A stretch of 64,000 nt of DNA from Pullichristensenella sp963930055 (GCA_963930055.1 CAWVKS010000009.1:1-64000); one strand, 5' to 3'; positions 44,581 through 53,917 are shown, counted from the stretch's first letter. The notes: generated by a model from the sequence alone, not told the origin. Made by a program: numbers and translations.

Positions 44581-44696
44581 GCGCCGCAACAGGGCATTTT
44601 CGCAACGATATGGGCGACGTGGAGATCGGGCCTGGCCATCCCGAACGCCCGCGGGTTCACTGCGCTAAGGGCCTGGAACCTCGCGAAGCGCCGGCC

Positions 44697-45170
44697 AACG
44701 GAAGGCCGCCGCGCCAGCCGCCACGTTCCGACAGCCACGCCGGCCCGCGTCAGGTCGTCCCGCACACGCATGGAAAGAAGGTTTGTTTTGTCCATCGCCA
44801 TATTCCCCCTCCTTTCTAAACGACTTCCAGTTTGTGCTATTCTCATGATAACGGAAGGCCGTCGCGCCATCCGCTACGTTCCCCTGACCACGCCAGCCCG
44901 CGTCAAATCGTCCCGCACACGCATGGAAAGGAGGTTTGTTTCGCCCATCGCATATTAGAACCGGCTCTCCCCCTCCCTTCTGAACGACTTTCAATTTGTG
45001 CTATTCTCATGATAACGGAAGGCTGCCGGCGCCAGCCGCCACGTTCCCCTGACCATGCCAGCCCGCGTCACTCCGTCCCTCGCCCGCATGTAAAGGAGGT
45101 TTGTTTCGCATGCCATTCAATGCATATAGATCCGAATCAATACAGCTCTCCCCCTGAGGACTCGAACGAT
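44697..45170. repeat. Three long tandem repeats (~153-164 bp) between the divergent operons
   Basis: Units begin with AACGGAAGG at 44697, 44850 and 45014; each holds CCACGTTCC-like, CGCGTCA-like and ATGGAAAGGAGGTTTGTTT-like blocks, and units 1 and 2 end with TTTGTGCTATTCTCATGATA. Unit 3 loses similarity after about 45,110. On the minus strand the units encode related peptides (NLLSMRVRDDLTRAG in units 1 and 2), so they could derive from a duplicated 5' coding end. Their place in the only divergent gap suggests a regulatory role. Confidence 0.75.
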
Positions 45171-45215
45171 TTATGCTGCGACACTGACACCGACACGAAA
45201 AAGGAGGTAGACCCC

Positions 45216-45965
45216 ATGTTCAACATTCTGTCTGGAAAAACCATGAAGAATTCCCCCGCCGCGACCAGTGACGCCCCCCGCGTTCCCGTCAACGACACCC
45301 CCCGCCTGCCCAATGCCGAACTCGGCGAGGAGCGCCTCCCCGTCGCAGTGCTCATCGACGTTTCCGGTTCTATGAAAGGATGTGAAGCCGCCATCCAAGA
45401 CGCCATCCAGCAAACGCTCCAGGCCATTCGTGATGATGACACCGCCAGCGTCGCCTGCGAGATCTGCGTGATCCTCTTCAACGGCGAAGCCCCCCAGGTC
45501 GTTATTCCCTTCGGCCCTGTGGATGACGTCAACGCGCCTGAGATCGTCTGCGGCGGAGCGACGCCCATGCACGCGGCCATGCGGCGCGCTCTGATGGAGA
45601 TCGACGCCAGACTGGAGTTGTACCGCGGCTGGAACATTCCGCACAAGAAGGCCCCCTGGATCTTTCTGATTTCCGACGGTCAGCCAAACGATGCGGACGA
45701 TGGATCGTTTGAAGAATCCCGCAAGCGCCAATCCAACCGCAAGTTGTTGTTGTATCCCATTGCGATCGGGGATGAGGCGGACAAGGCGCTCCTGCGCGGC
45801 CTGAGCACGGAAGGCATCCTCGTCAGCGCCAACAAGGCTGCGATCCGCGAGGTATTTAAATTCATCAGCCTCTCCGTCCAAGCCGGATCCAAAGCGCCGA
45901 ACGGTTCGACCATAGCAGCCCCCCAGGTGCAGGGGGTAAGGATGGACCAGATCCAACTTCCCTAG
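45216..45965 (+). CDS. VWA-domain protein (TerY-like)
   Basis: A 249-residue protein, mostly one von Willebrand factor A domain. The metal-ion-dependent adhesion site is complete: DVSGSM near residue 48, the Thr in CGGATPMHAA, and the Asp in LISDGQPNDAD. TerY-type VWA proteins occur with PP2C phosphatases and kinases in stress and conflict islands, and this one is followed by exactly such genes. The ATG follows AAAAAGGAGG by eight bases; it is the first gene of the rightward operon. Confidence 0.9.
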   Translation: MFNILSGKTMKNSPAATSDAPRVPVNDTPRLPNAELGEERLPVAVLIDVSGSMKGCEAAIQDAIQQTLQAIRDDDTASVACEICVILFNGEAPQVVIPFGPVDDVNAPEIVCGGATPMHAAMRRALMEIDARLELYRGWNIPHKKAPWIFLISDGQPNDADDGSFEESRKRQSNRKLLLYPIAIGDEADKALLRGLSTEGILVSANKAAIREVFKFISLSVQAGSKAPNGSTIAAPQVQGVRMDQIQLP

Positions 45966-45979
45966 GAGGTATATATAGT

Positions 45980-47614
45980 ATGAAGAATTTCGTCGTTTCC
46001 CAGCCCGGAGAATACCATGTGGCCCGCGGCGTCCCCAACCAGGACGCCGCCGCCACGGCGGAACTGAAGTTGCGAACGCAGTCGGGCGACAGCAATGCCG
46101 TCATCGGCATAGTCGCTGACGGCGTTGGATCTTGCGAACGCGCTGAGGTGGGCAGCGCCACCGCCGTGGACACCTGCATGCGCTATCTTCCCGAGCGGCT
46201 CAAGGCCGCGCAGCTTCCCGAAGAGGCGGAGGCGCGCCGGGCGTACTTTGAGACAGCCTTGCGCGGCGCGTTTGCCGCGGCCCTTGACCGCGTTCGCGCC
46301 ACCGCCGCCCACGCCTCTGACGATAGCGGCGAGTACGCCACCACCTTGACCGTTGCCATTTTGACCGAAGAGGATCGCAAGCTCTACTATGCCCATGTCG
46401 GCGACAGCGGTGTAGTGGCGCTTTTCGAAGACGGTCGCGCCGGGCTTGTCACCAGCCGCATGAAAGGCGCCGCCTCCAATGAAGTTTACCCCCTCGAAGC
46501 CGAGGAGATGTGGAGCTTTGGCGAAGCAGACGGCGTGATCGCCTGCGCGCTGTGTACAGACGGCCTCCTTGACTTCGCCGTGTTGGATGAGGCGCTGGGC
46601 AGTCAGGTATACGTGCCGTTTTTCGCCCCGGCGCTGTGCAGCGGCGAGGACGCGGACTCCACCCGCCAGGCGTGGGAAGAGATCCTGGCTTCCGAGGAGG
46701 TGCGCAAGCACATCCAGGATGACCGCACGCTCTGCGTTCTGCAAAACGAATCAGCCACGGCCAGCCTGCGCGAGCTCATTTTTGACGAAGCCGGCTATAT
46801 CGCCGCCGTGGAGGCGGAGCGCGCCCGACGCGCGCAGGCCTTCGCCCAGCTGCGCAAGGAATGTCCGCAGCAGCCCCCGCGCAAAAAGCAGTGGTTGAAA
46901 AAGCTGCGCGAGAAGAAGCCCCGTCCATTCCGCCGTCCTGACGCTTGCGGCGGCCAGAGCTGCGTTTTCGCCATCGACGGAAACAGCGACGAGCTTGCCA
47001 AGGTGTTCTTCAGCGTCAGCGAGGCGCTTTCCGAGAAGCTCCGCGCGATGCTCGGGATGGGCGTCGAACCGCGCCTGGCCGACGGCGCTCTGGCCATCGC
47101 CTGGCCCAGCAAGCTCCTTACCGCCCCTGGCGGCGAGACCCTGGGCTATGTGATGCCGGCTGCGTCGCCAAACGCCAAACCGCTTACCGGAATGCTGCGC
47201 GCGCCCGTCTCCCGGGACGCCGCAAGGCGCGCGGCACACGGCCTCTGCGCCGCCGTCGCCCACGCCCATGAGAACGGACTTGTGATCGGCGATTTGAGCC
47301 CCAACAGCGCGCTGGTGGGCGAGGGCTTCGCCGTAACGCTGATCGGTTTGGAGCATTGCGGCTTTCAGAAGAGCCAGGGAAAAACCTGGGCCGCGGGCCC
47401 CTGTCCGGCCAGCCTTGCCGCCCCGGAGCTGCTCGATGGCGAGCCCTGCACGCAAGCGAGCGACTGCTACGCGCTGGGCAAGCTCGTCGGTCGGCTGATG
47501 GGCGGCCGCGACGCGCCGCCCAATGTCCGCGCGTTATCTGTGAAAGCGCTCCACGCCACGCCGGACGAACGCCCAACTGCGAAACAGTGGCTGGAGGCGC
47601 TGGCCTGCACCTGA
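45980..47614 (+). CDS. PP2C-type phosphatase fused to a pseudokinase
   Basis: A 544-residue protein. Residues 1-~255 are a PP2C phosphatase with metal-binding aspartates in GIVADGVGS, VGDSG, CTDGLLD and DDRT. Residues ~310-540 have a kinase-like fold with IGDLSPNSALV in place of the catalytic loop and LIGLEHCGF where the DFG motif should be; the metal-binding Asp is lost, so I infer a pseudokinase. It probably dephosphorylates proteins phosphorylated by the kinase encoded next. GGAGG precedes the ATG; 14 bases separate it from the VWA gene. Confidence 0.87.
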   Translation: MKNFVVSQPGEYHVARGVPNQDAAATAELKLRTQSGDSNAVIGIVADGVGSCERAEVGSATAVDTCMRYLPERLKAAQLPEEAEARRAYFETALRGAFAAALDRVRATAAHASDDSGEYATTLTVAILTEEDRKLYYAHVGDSGVVALFEDGRAGLVTSRMKGAASNEVYPLEAEEMWSFGEADGVIACALCTDGLLDFAVLDEALGSQVYVPFFAPALCSGEDADSTRQAWEEILASEEVRKHIQDDRTLCVLQNESATASLRELIFDEAGYIAAVEAERARRAQAFAQLRKECPQQPPRKKQWLKKLREKKPRPFRRPDACGGQSCVFAIDGNSDELAKVFFSVSEALSEKLRAMLGMGVEPRLADGALAIAWPSKLLTAPGGETLGYVMPAASPNAKPLTGMLRAPVSRDAARRAAHGLCAAVAHAHENGLVIGDLSPNSALVGEGFAVTLIGLEHCGFQKSQGKTWAAGPCPASLAAPELLDGEPCTQASDCYALGKLVGRLMGGRDAPPNVRALSVKALHATPDERPTAKQWLEALACT

Positions 47615-47641
47615 CATAGCTGGAAGACGGGAGGTGGCACC

Positions 47642-49189
47642 ATGAGCATCAAAACGTATTATACCGCAGAACATCGCCCCATCCAATTGCTCATGGATAA
47701 CGCAAAGAGCGGCGGCGAAGGCAGTGTTTATTCCATCTCCGGAGACCCCAATACGGTCGCCAAGCTTTACAGCGCCGCAAAATTGCAGAAAAGCGACGAG
47801 TCTCTGGAGAAAAAGCTGCGGGGCATGTGCGCCATGGCGTGGGACCCCTACGTGAAGGGCCATTTGGCCTACACTTGGCCGCAGGAGGTCATTTTTGACA
47901 GCGCGGGCGCGTTTGCAGGGTATACGATGCCGGCAGTGACTGGCGCGGTGCCCTTGCTGAAGGTCTTTCGCGAGAGCGAACGAGACAAGTTTTTCAGCTT
48001 TCGTTTTACCTTCGAGCAAGCCGTCAAGGTGGCGTACAATCTTTCCGCCGTGATGACCAGCCTTCATAAGCGCGCAATTACGATTGGAGATTTCAATGAG
48101 AAGAACATCCTTGTTGGTTCCACCGGAATGGTGACCGTCATCGACACAGATTCGTTCGGCTTGCAGATCGGCGCTGACAGCTTCCCCTGCGAAGTGGTTT
48201 TACCGACCATACGCGCTCCTGAGCTGGCGAAAAAGAAAAACAGTTTTTCGACTTCCAGCGACTGCTTTGCCTTGGCGGTTCATGTCTTTCGGCTCCTCAT
48301 GGCCAATAATCATCCGTTTGGGGTGGACAAGGGTGGGTCAAGCTGCAGCGCCTGCGCCGACGACGGAGGCTCGATCTTCGCCCGCAATATTCGAAAAGGT
48401 TACTGTGCTTATTTGAAAGGTCGGGGCCCGTCCTATGCTCCCGATTACCAGCTGCTGCCGTCCTACATCCGAGACCTCTTCGAGCGCACGTTCGACTATA
48501 CCGAACAGACCGCCACCATGGATGCGACCATTGCCAGGCGGCCGTCGGCGGAGGAGTGGAAGCAGGCCCTCCTCAAACTGTCCAACGAACCCATGACAAC
48601 ATGCCCTGAAAACCCGAGGCATGTTTATCCAAAGTCCTATCGCGGCGGCTGCCCATGGTGCAAAGCGGAGCAAAATCGTCGAAACCTGTTCACGGCGATC
48701 CCCGGCGCCGCCGCCCCTGCCGCCACGAAGAATGCGGCGCCCTCCGCCATACCGATCCAACCCCGCCAGCCCATCCCCGTCGCGGGCGCGGCTGCGGCAC
48801 AACCTGCCACTGCTTCCCAATCGAGCAGTCCGGCGGCGTTGTATGTTTTAACGCTTTTTTTCTCCATATTAGCCGCTGCCATTTCAGTTGATCCTGCGCT
48901 TCAGGCCCTCTACACGGGCGCCGATCTGTGGATCAACCCTGTATGGGGCTGGCTCTTTTCGCTGGCCGTAGCAGTCGGCGTCGGGGCAACAGTTGCATAT
49001 CTGTATACAGAAGATCTCCCGTCAGCCGCATCACCAGTCGCTGTGTTTTTCAAGTCCGGATTCTTCGCTGCCCTCGCAACGTTCGGTGCGATCTGGCTCG
49101 TCACCCTCGTCCTTTACGTCATTGCCGGCCTGATCCTGCTTCTGGCGGGCATTCTGGCCGTAATCTTCTTTGCCCGCAAAGAATCGTAA
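47642..49189 (+). CDS. Membrane-anchored TerY-P-type protein kinase
   Basis: A 515-residue protein. Residues ~15-310 form a divergent kinase with GGEGSVYSI loop, VAKLY lysine, catalytic IGDFNEKNILV and metal-binding VIDTDSFGL, the pattern of kinases in TerY phosphorylation triads. A zinc-knuckle (CPEN...GGCPWC) near residues 322-342 follows, then a Pro/Ala-rich linker and about four hydrophobic segments (LYVLTLFFSILAAAI; GWLFSLAVAVGVGATVAYL; C-terminal pair). The C-terminus is therefore in the membrane and the kinase likely cytoplasmic. Confidence 0.87.
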   Translation: MSIKTYYTAEHRPIQLLMDNAKSGGEGSVYSISGDPNTVAKLYSAAKLQKSDESLEKKLRGMCAMAWDPYVKGHLAYTWPQEVIFDSAGAFAGYTMPAVTGAVPLLKVFRESERDKFFSFRFTFEQAVKVAYNLSAVMTSLHKRAITIGDFNEKNILVGSTGMVTVIDTDSFGLQIGADSFPCEVVLPTIRAPELAKKKNSFSTSSDCFALAVHVFRLLMANNHPFGVDKGGSSCSACADDGGSIFARNIRKGYCAYLKGRGPSYAPDYQLLPSYIRDLFERTFDYTEQTATMDATIARRPSAEEWKQALLKLSNEPMTTCPENPRHVYPKSYRGGCPWCKAEQNRRNLFTAIPGAAAPAATKNAAPSAIPIQPRQPIPVAGAAAAQPATASQSSSPAALYVLTLFFSILAAAISVDPALQALYTGADLWINPVWGWLFSLAVAVGVGATVAYLYTEDLPSAASPVAVFFKSGFFAALATFGAIWLVTLVLYVIAGLILLLAGILAVIFFARKES

Positions 49190-49202
49190 AAAGGAGAGCG
49201 CC

Positions 49203-49937
49203 ATGCATGCGACCGAGTTTTATAAAAACCGTCTCTCATTCCACGAGCGGAAACTCTATGCGGCCATCAGCGCCGCATGGAGTTCCGCCTCGCCCACCTG
49301 CGAAGTCAGCCCGCTGCTGCGCGGCGGCGCTATCCGCCGTACCATCGAGGCGGTGACGCTGGACAACCCGGGGCTCTTCGCGGTCGATCCGCACGCCTAC
49401 ACCATGCAGACGCGCTATTGCTTCATCCCGCTGCGACGCATGCTCTTTCACCCGCTCTGCGACCCGCGGGAGGCGGAGCGCCTCGGCCGTGAACTGCGCC
49501 TGTGGCAGCGCAGGGTATGCGCGCAAATACCGCCTTTCACCGCCAGCGCGCCCAAGGCGTGGATGCTTATGGACTACCTCGCCCGCACTGTCCGCTATGG
49601 CGGCGGCGAGCGCGCCGAGGCCCACACGATCGTGGGGGCGGCGCGCGGCGAAGCCGTCTGCAGCGGCCTGGCAAAGGCGTACAAGTTCCTCTGCGACGGC
49701 GCGGGGTTACCCTGCATCGTGGCCTCAGGCACACTTTTGGATGCCAAAACAATTATATCACATGCCTGGAACATCGTCGAGATCGACGGGCGGTGCCAGC
49801 ATATCGACCTTACCTCGCAGCTCGATGAGGCGCTTGAAAGAGGAAAGGCCAGCGCTGATTTTCTCCATGGCGACGCCGCTCTCGTCCGCGCCGGCTATAC
49901 CTGGAACCGAGAAGTCCTTCCGCCCTGCCCTGATTGA
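49203..49937 (+). CDS. Transglutaminase-like cysteine protease domain protein
   Basis: A 244-residue protein with the transglutaminase-core triad: Cys in GEAVCSGLAKAYKFLC near residue 152, His in ISHAWNIVEIDG near 186, Asp in HIDLT near 201. The core can act as a protease, peptidase or crosslinker; no signal peptide is seen, so it is likely intracellular and may process another island protein. The ATG follows AAAAGGAG and starts 13 bases after the kinase stop. Confidence 0.85.
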   Translation: MHATEFYKNRLSFHERKLYAAISAAWSSASPTCEVSPLLRGGAIRRTIEAVTLDNPGLFAVDPHAYTMQTRYCFIPLRRMLFHPLCDPREAERLGRELRLWQRRVCAQIPPFTASAPKAWMLMDYLARTVRYGGGERAEAHTIVGAARGEAVCSGLAKAYKFLCDGAGLPCIVASGTLLDAKTIISHAWNIVEIDGRCQHIDLTSQLDEALERGKASADFLHGDAALVRAGYTWNREVLPPCPD

Positions 49938-49951
49938 AAGGAGGATCGACC

Positions 49952-52900
49952 ATGAGTACGACTGCGCTGTCGCCGCAATGCGCCGCGGAAAGGCTTGCCA
50001 GCCGGGGCGACATCTTCTGCCCCGACCCGGCCAGCGAGGAAATTTGCGCCCCAACCAGCCGCCCCGCGGTATACATGCGCCGTCTCGCGCGGCTGGTGCC
50101 TGCCAGAGACACCGCCTCAGCGCTCGCCAGGCTGCTCAATGCCATGCGCCGCGTGGTCAGCTCCGCTTTTCTGCTCATCCACAGCGATGGAAACAGCGTG
50201 GAGTTTTACATCGGCGCGGGCGCGGATGACGCAAGCGGTGGCGAGCTGGCCATAGAAACGCTTTCCACAGGCATTGCCGGCGCGTTTCCCGGGACAGTTC
50301 TGGAACAGGCGACCGCCGCTCCCGGCCAGTTCATCCAAGATGCAAAGGCGGTCGCCGCCGTGCTGCGCGCCCCCTTCTGCCCGAAAAAAGAAAGCGACGA
50401 TGACGCGGAAGGTTTTGAACGCTTCCTGGACGCAATGGCCGGCCGCCGTTACACGGCGATGCTTCTGGCGGAACCGCTGAATGACGCCGACCTTGCCGCG
50501 CGCCGGGCAGCTTTGGAAAACCTTCACGACGCCATATCGCCCAAGGTGGAGATCACGCGCCAGCACAGCGACGGCGGCGGCAAAGCGCAGCAGAGCTCGC
50601 AGGCCAAAACAAAGGCCACGAGCACGGCGACCGCTATCAGCGACGCGACGACTGACACCACCAGCGACTCTGACGGCAGAAATTTTGCTTCCAATAAGTC
50701 GTTTTCGCCGCTGCTTATGCTGGGGTTTGGGCATCAGAAAGGACGCTTTAGCAGCAAGACGACCTCCACCGGCAATACCCAGGGCTCGTCGATCACGAAC
50801 GCCACCGCCGATCAGACCACGACAGGCGTCTCGAACACCGATACGACGTCCTACTCGGACGCGGTCACCATCCGCGAGACCCACCGCGCCGCCCACGAGC
50901 TCTGCGACGAGCTGGAGCGCGCCATGGAGGGCATGGCCCGCTGCGAGCGCCTGGGCGCCTGGGTCACCTCCGGCTTCTTTTTCAGCGATACCGTTCAGAC
51001 TTCCTGTATCGCCGCTGTCCATTTCGACTCTATCGTCCTCGGCACGGATGCAGAGCGGCCTCGGGGTGGAAATCTCTGGGTCTGGAACGTGACGGAAGAT
51101 CCAACGCCGCTGGAGCGTCTGCGCGCTTCCCTGGCTGCCGGATGCCTGCCGCTTTGCCGTTCCGCGGACGCAAAGCTCTATCCGCTGGGGATCGTGACAG
51201 ATACCGCCTCCCTCTCCGCGTCATTTTTCAGCTTGCCGCAAAGGTCAGTGCCGGGCCTGCCCGTGCTCCGCCCCGCCGCCGACTTTGGGCGCGAACCCGT
51301 GCTCTACGCGCCGGACGACTCGCCCAGGCTCTGCGTTGGACGGGCGTTCGCCAACGGCATACCCACAATGAGCGAAGTCTGCCTCTCCCTCTCTGAATTC
51401 CCGTCCCATCTGTTGATCGCGGGGGCCAGCGGCACCGGGAAAACAGCCTTTATCGCCAGCCTCCTGCATGCGCTCCCCATGCCGTTTCTGGTGGTGGAAC
51501 CCGTAAAGGGCGAATACAAAAACCTGTTTTGGGGCCTCAAAAATCTGGACGTATATACCGCCGACCCGGGAGACAGATTTCGAATGCTCCACATCGACCC
51601 GTTTGCTTTTAGTCCTGAAGTACATGTCTACAATCACATTGACCGCTTGTTGGACGTATTGCAGACCTGCTGGCCTCTTTACGCGGCTCAGCCGGCCATA
51701 TTGCGCGCCTGCATCGAAGAAGCGTACCGCGCCGCTGGCTGGGATCTGGCAAACAGTACGTTTATCCGCGGGAGCGAGCCCGTATTCCCGACGTTCCGCG
51801 ACCTGCAGGAAGTACTGCCCGGCATCATGGAAAAAAGCCATTTCACAGGCGAGCCGCGGGCCACCTATCTGGGCGCGCTCACCACCCGGCTGCAGATGTT
51901 GAGGCAGGGCCTGTTCGGGGAAATTTTCCGCCCCTGTGGCGCGCTGCCGGATGAAGAGCTTTTTGCGGGTCGTGTGGTCATTGACCTCAGCGCCCTGGAC
52001 AACGCCGAGGCCAAAGCTGTCGTCATGGGTGTTTTGCTTATGCGCCTGCGTGAATTTCGCGCCGCGCATGGCGCGCCTGACAATCGTCCGCTCGAACACC
52101 TGTTTGTTCTCGAGGAAGCCCATACTCTCCTTGCGCGCCAACAGGCTCTCGCTCGCAACGACGGCAACGGAGACACCGCATCCGCCAAGGCTGTCACTAT
52201 GCTTTCCAGCTCCATCGCAGAGATGCGGGGATACGGCCAATCCGTCCTCCTCTGCGACCAGTCCCCGGGGCAGCTTCATCCCGGCGCCATCAGAAACACC
52301 TCGACAAAAATAATTTTTCGTATCTCTGAGACCGAGGATCAAAAAGCCATGACGAGCGCCATGGCTCTCAGCTATGAACAGGCCGCCGAACTCCCCCGCC
52401 TTCCCAATCATGTGGCAGCGATCAAGCAGGCAAACTGGATGGAACCTGTTCTCGTGCAAATCGCCGCTCCCTCCTTTCAGCGTCGCCCTGCCGCCACAGG
52501 CGAACGCATGGACGCCGCGCGTCTGCGCGACCTGCGAGGAGCGCTCGCCGGTATCCTGCTTGCGTCCCATGACGATTTTCCCTATGCAGCGCTCGATCGG
52601 GCGCTCTCGCAGTTCAAAGACCTGGGCGGCATCGTCTTCGACCTGAGAGCGCTGTTGGAGGATCATGGACGGCGGATCGCGTCGGTCGCAGGGCGAGGCG
52701 GGGATGTCGAGCCCCTCTACGGGCGTTGCCTGATCGACCTGCTCCGCTGCGAAGACGCGCTGTGCGGCCTCCCTTCCGCCAGGCGCGGCGACAACGATGG
52801 CTCCATCGTGGTGTTCAAGGCAAAATGCGGCGTCTGGATGCGCAAAGCGGCCGCCCTTCTCGACCACTGCGCGCATGTTGCGCAAAAAACCTGGACGCGC

Positions 52901-52993
52901 GAGGCTCTGCGGCTGATGCTCGCCGCCATGGGCTGTGAAAACGCCGACCTTGTTTCTGCGGCATTGTTCGGCCGAAAGGAGGACGAACCATGA
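49952..52993 (+). CDS. HerA/DUF87-type P-loop ATPase
   Basis: A 1013-residue protein. Residues 1-~195 are an unrecognised N-terminal domain, ~195-310 is Ser/Thr/Lys-rich low complexity (TTDTTSDSDG; TTSTGNTQGSS), and ~480-830 is a HerA/FtsK-like ATPase with Walker A IAGASGTGKTAFIAS, VVEPVKGEYK, Walker B LFVLEEAHTLL, and the LLCDQSPGQLHPGAI segment. Such ATPases translocate DNA or drive protein complexes and often pair with nucleases; the gene after it encodes one. The low-complexity region is a plausible phosphorylation target for the operon's kinase. The ATG follows AAAGGAGG; the stop overlaps the nuclease start. Confidence 0.87.
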   Translation: MSTTALSPQCAAERLASRGDIFCPDPASEEICAPTSRPAVYMRRLARLVPARDTASALARLLNAMRRVVSSAFLLIHSDGNSVEFYIGAGADDASGGELAIETLSTGIAGAFPGTVLEQATAAPGQFIQDAKAVAAVLRAPFCPKKESDDDAEGFERFLDAMAGRRYTAMLLAEPLNDADLAARRAALENLHDAISPKVEITRQHSDGGGKAQQSSQAKTKATSTATAISDATTDTTSDSDGRNFASNKSFSPLLMLGFGHQKGRFSSKTTSTGNTQGSSITNATADQTTTGVSNTDTTSYSDAVTIRETHRAAHELCDELERAMEGMARCERLGAWVTSGFFFSDTVQTSCIAAVHFDSIVLGTDAERPRGGNLWVWNVTEDPTPLERLRASLAAGCLPLCRSADAKLYPLGIVTDTASLSASFFSLPQRSVPGLPVLRPAADFGREPVLYAPDDSPRLCVGRAFANGIPTMSEVCLSLSEFPSHLLIAGASGTGKTAFIASLLHALPMPFLVVEPVKGEYKNLFWGLKNLDVYTADPGDRFRMLHIDPFAFSPEVHVYNHIDRLLDVLQTCWPLYAAQPAILRACIEEAYRAAGWDLANSTFIRGSEPVFPTFRDLQEVLPGIMEKSHFTGEPRATYLGALTTRLQMLRQGLFGEIFRPCGALPDEELFAGRVVIDLSALDNAEAKAVVMGVLLMRLREFRAAHGAPDNRPLEHLFVLEEAHTLLARQQALARNDGNGDTASAKAVTMLSSSIAEMRGYGQSVLLCDQSPGQLHPGAIRNTSTKIIFRISETEDQKAMTSAMALSYEQAAELPRLPNHVAAIKQANWMEPVLVQIAAPSFQRRPAATGERMDAARLRDLRGALAGILLASHDDFPYAALDRALSQFKDLGGIVFDLRALLEDHGRRIASVAGRGGDVEPLYGRCLIDLLRCEDALCGLPSARRGDNDGSIVVFKAKCGVWMRKAAALLDHCAHVAQKTWTREALRLMLAAMGCENADLVSAALFGRKEDEP

Positions 52994-53823
52994 GCGGCTG
53001 CTTGGAAGATGACGCCTATGAGGTCCCCGAAGACGAAACTGTGGAAGCAGGCGACGCGGACTTCTTCTCTATCGAAGATGTGGTGGAGACAGGCGGTGAG
53101 AAGGGCAGCGTCTCCGCGGAGGCCGGCGACGGTGATGTGACGGAAACAGGCGGCCAGCATGTTGCTCCAGAGAAAGAGGGAGGCGGCGTGGCAACGCCTG
53201 TTCTCGAAGCGGAAAAAGACATTGCTTCCCCAGAGAACACGGAGAGCGAAAAGAACGAATCCTCATCGGTGAAACTGGAGAACAGCGCCGAAAAGGAGGA
53301 CGGTGATCTACTGCCGCCGAACTCCAAAGTAAGGTTGGAGGGCTATGCGTTTCGCACAGATGATAACGGCATTTGCCATATGTACTACGACAAGGACGAA
53401 AGAAACTGGTTCCTGCTCCCCAATCATCACTACGTTTCCAACAGTTACGAATATCGCACGGGCAGTTATGGGGAGATCCTCAGCGGCGAAGGCAAACTGC
53501 GGCTCTCCGATGGTGAACGCCGGGCCCTGAACGTATCCCTGGACACGCTTGCGGAGGGAGACCAGCGGAGCCATGTGATCGGCGATCGCTTCCAGGCCAG
53601 CAACAGAGCCGACAATATCGTAGCTATGCTATCGCAGGTCAACCAAGGGGGCTTCAAGAGCCTGGAAACTCAGCTAGCAAAAGCGGTCGGAGAGGGCAGG
53701 GAGGTGTTTCTCCGTGTTCAACTCGAATACGACGATCCAGAAAAACGTCGTCCAAGCTCCTTGGTGTGCAGATACTCCATCGACGGCGTGGCGCACGAAG
53801 CCGTTTTCAGTAACAAAAAATAG
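52990..53823 (+). CDS. Putative DNA/RNA non-specific nuclease (Endonuclease_NS_2-like)
   Basis: A 277-residue protein. The first ~105 residues are very acidic and disordered. Residues ~110-277 follow the order of the NS_2 endonuclease family: VRLEGYAFRTDDNGICHMYY, the GDQRSHVIGDRFQASNRADN block near 193 (the His would be catalytic; the usual G/H-L is S/H-V), NQGGFKSLETQLAKA, and a C-terminal RRPSSLVCRYSIDG. The family is often the toxic end of secreted proteins; here it follows an ATPase and overlaps it by four bases, so it may be an effector of that ATPase. Activity needs testing because the motif is divergent. Confidence 0.6.
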   Translation: MSGCLEDDAYEVPEDETVEAGDADFFSIEDVVETGGEKGSVSAEAGDGDVTETGGQHVAPEKEGGGVATPVLEAEKDIASPENTESEKNESSSVKLENSAEKEDGDLLPPNSKVRLEGYAFRTDDNGICHMYYDKDERNWFLLPNHHYVSNSYEYRTGSYGEILSGEGKLRLSDGERRALNVSLDTLAEGDQRSHVIGDRFQASNRADNIVAMLSQVNQGGFKSLETQLAKAVGEGREVFLRVQLEYDDPEKRRPSSLVCRYSIDGVAHEAVFSNKK

Positions 53824-53917
53824 AAGGAGCCAGATCCGATACGGCATACCTCGCCTTGAGTTCTTCGTTTATGTCTACGTTCAAGACGGTGATCCTGACT
53901 TTCCTTTCCATTCTGTC

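Noticed and set aside
44220..44870. A 216-codon minus-strand frame across the tandem repeats
   Set aside because: It is largely out-of-frame sequence of the 651-residue gene plus repeat-derived peptides; the in-frame gene has promoter and ribosome site support.
44697..45170. Tandem repeats as a CRISPR or iteron array
   Set aside because: Units of 153-164 bp are far too long for either, and there is no replication gene beside them.
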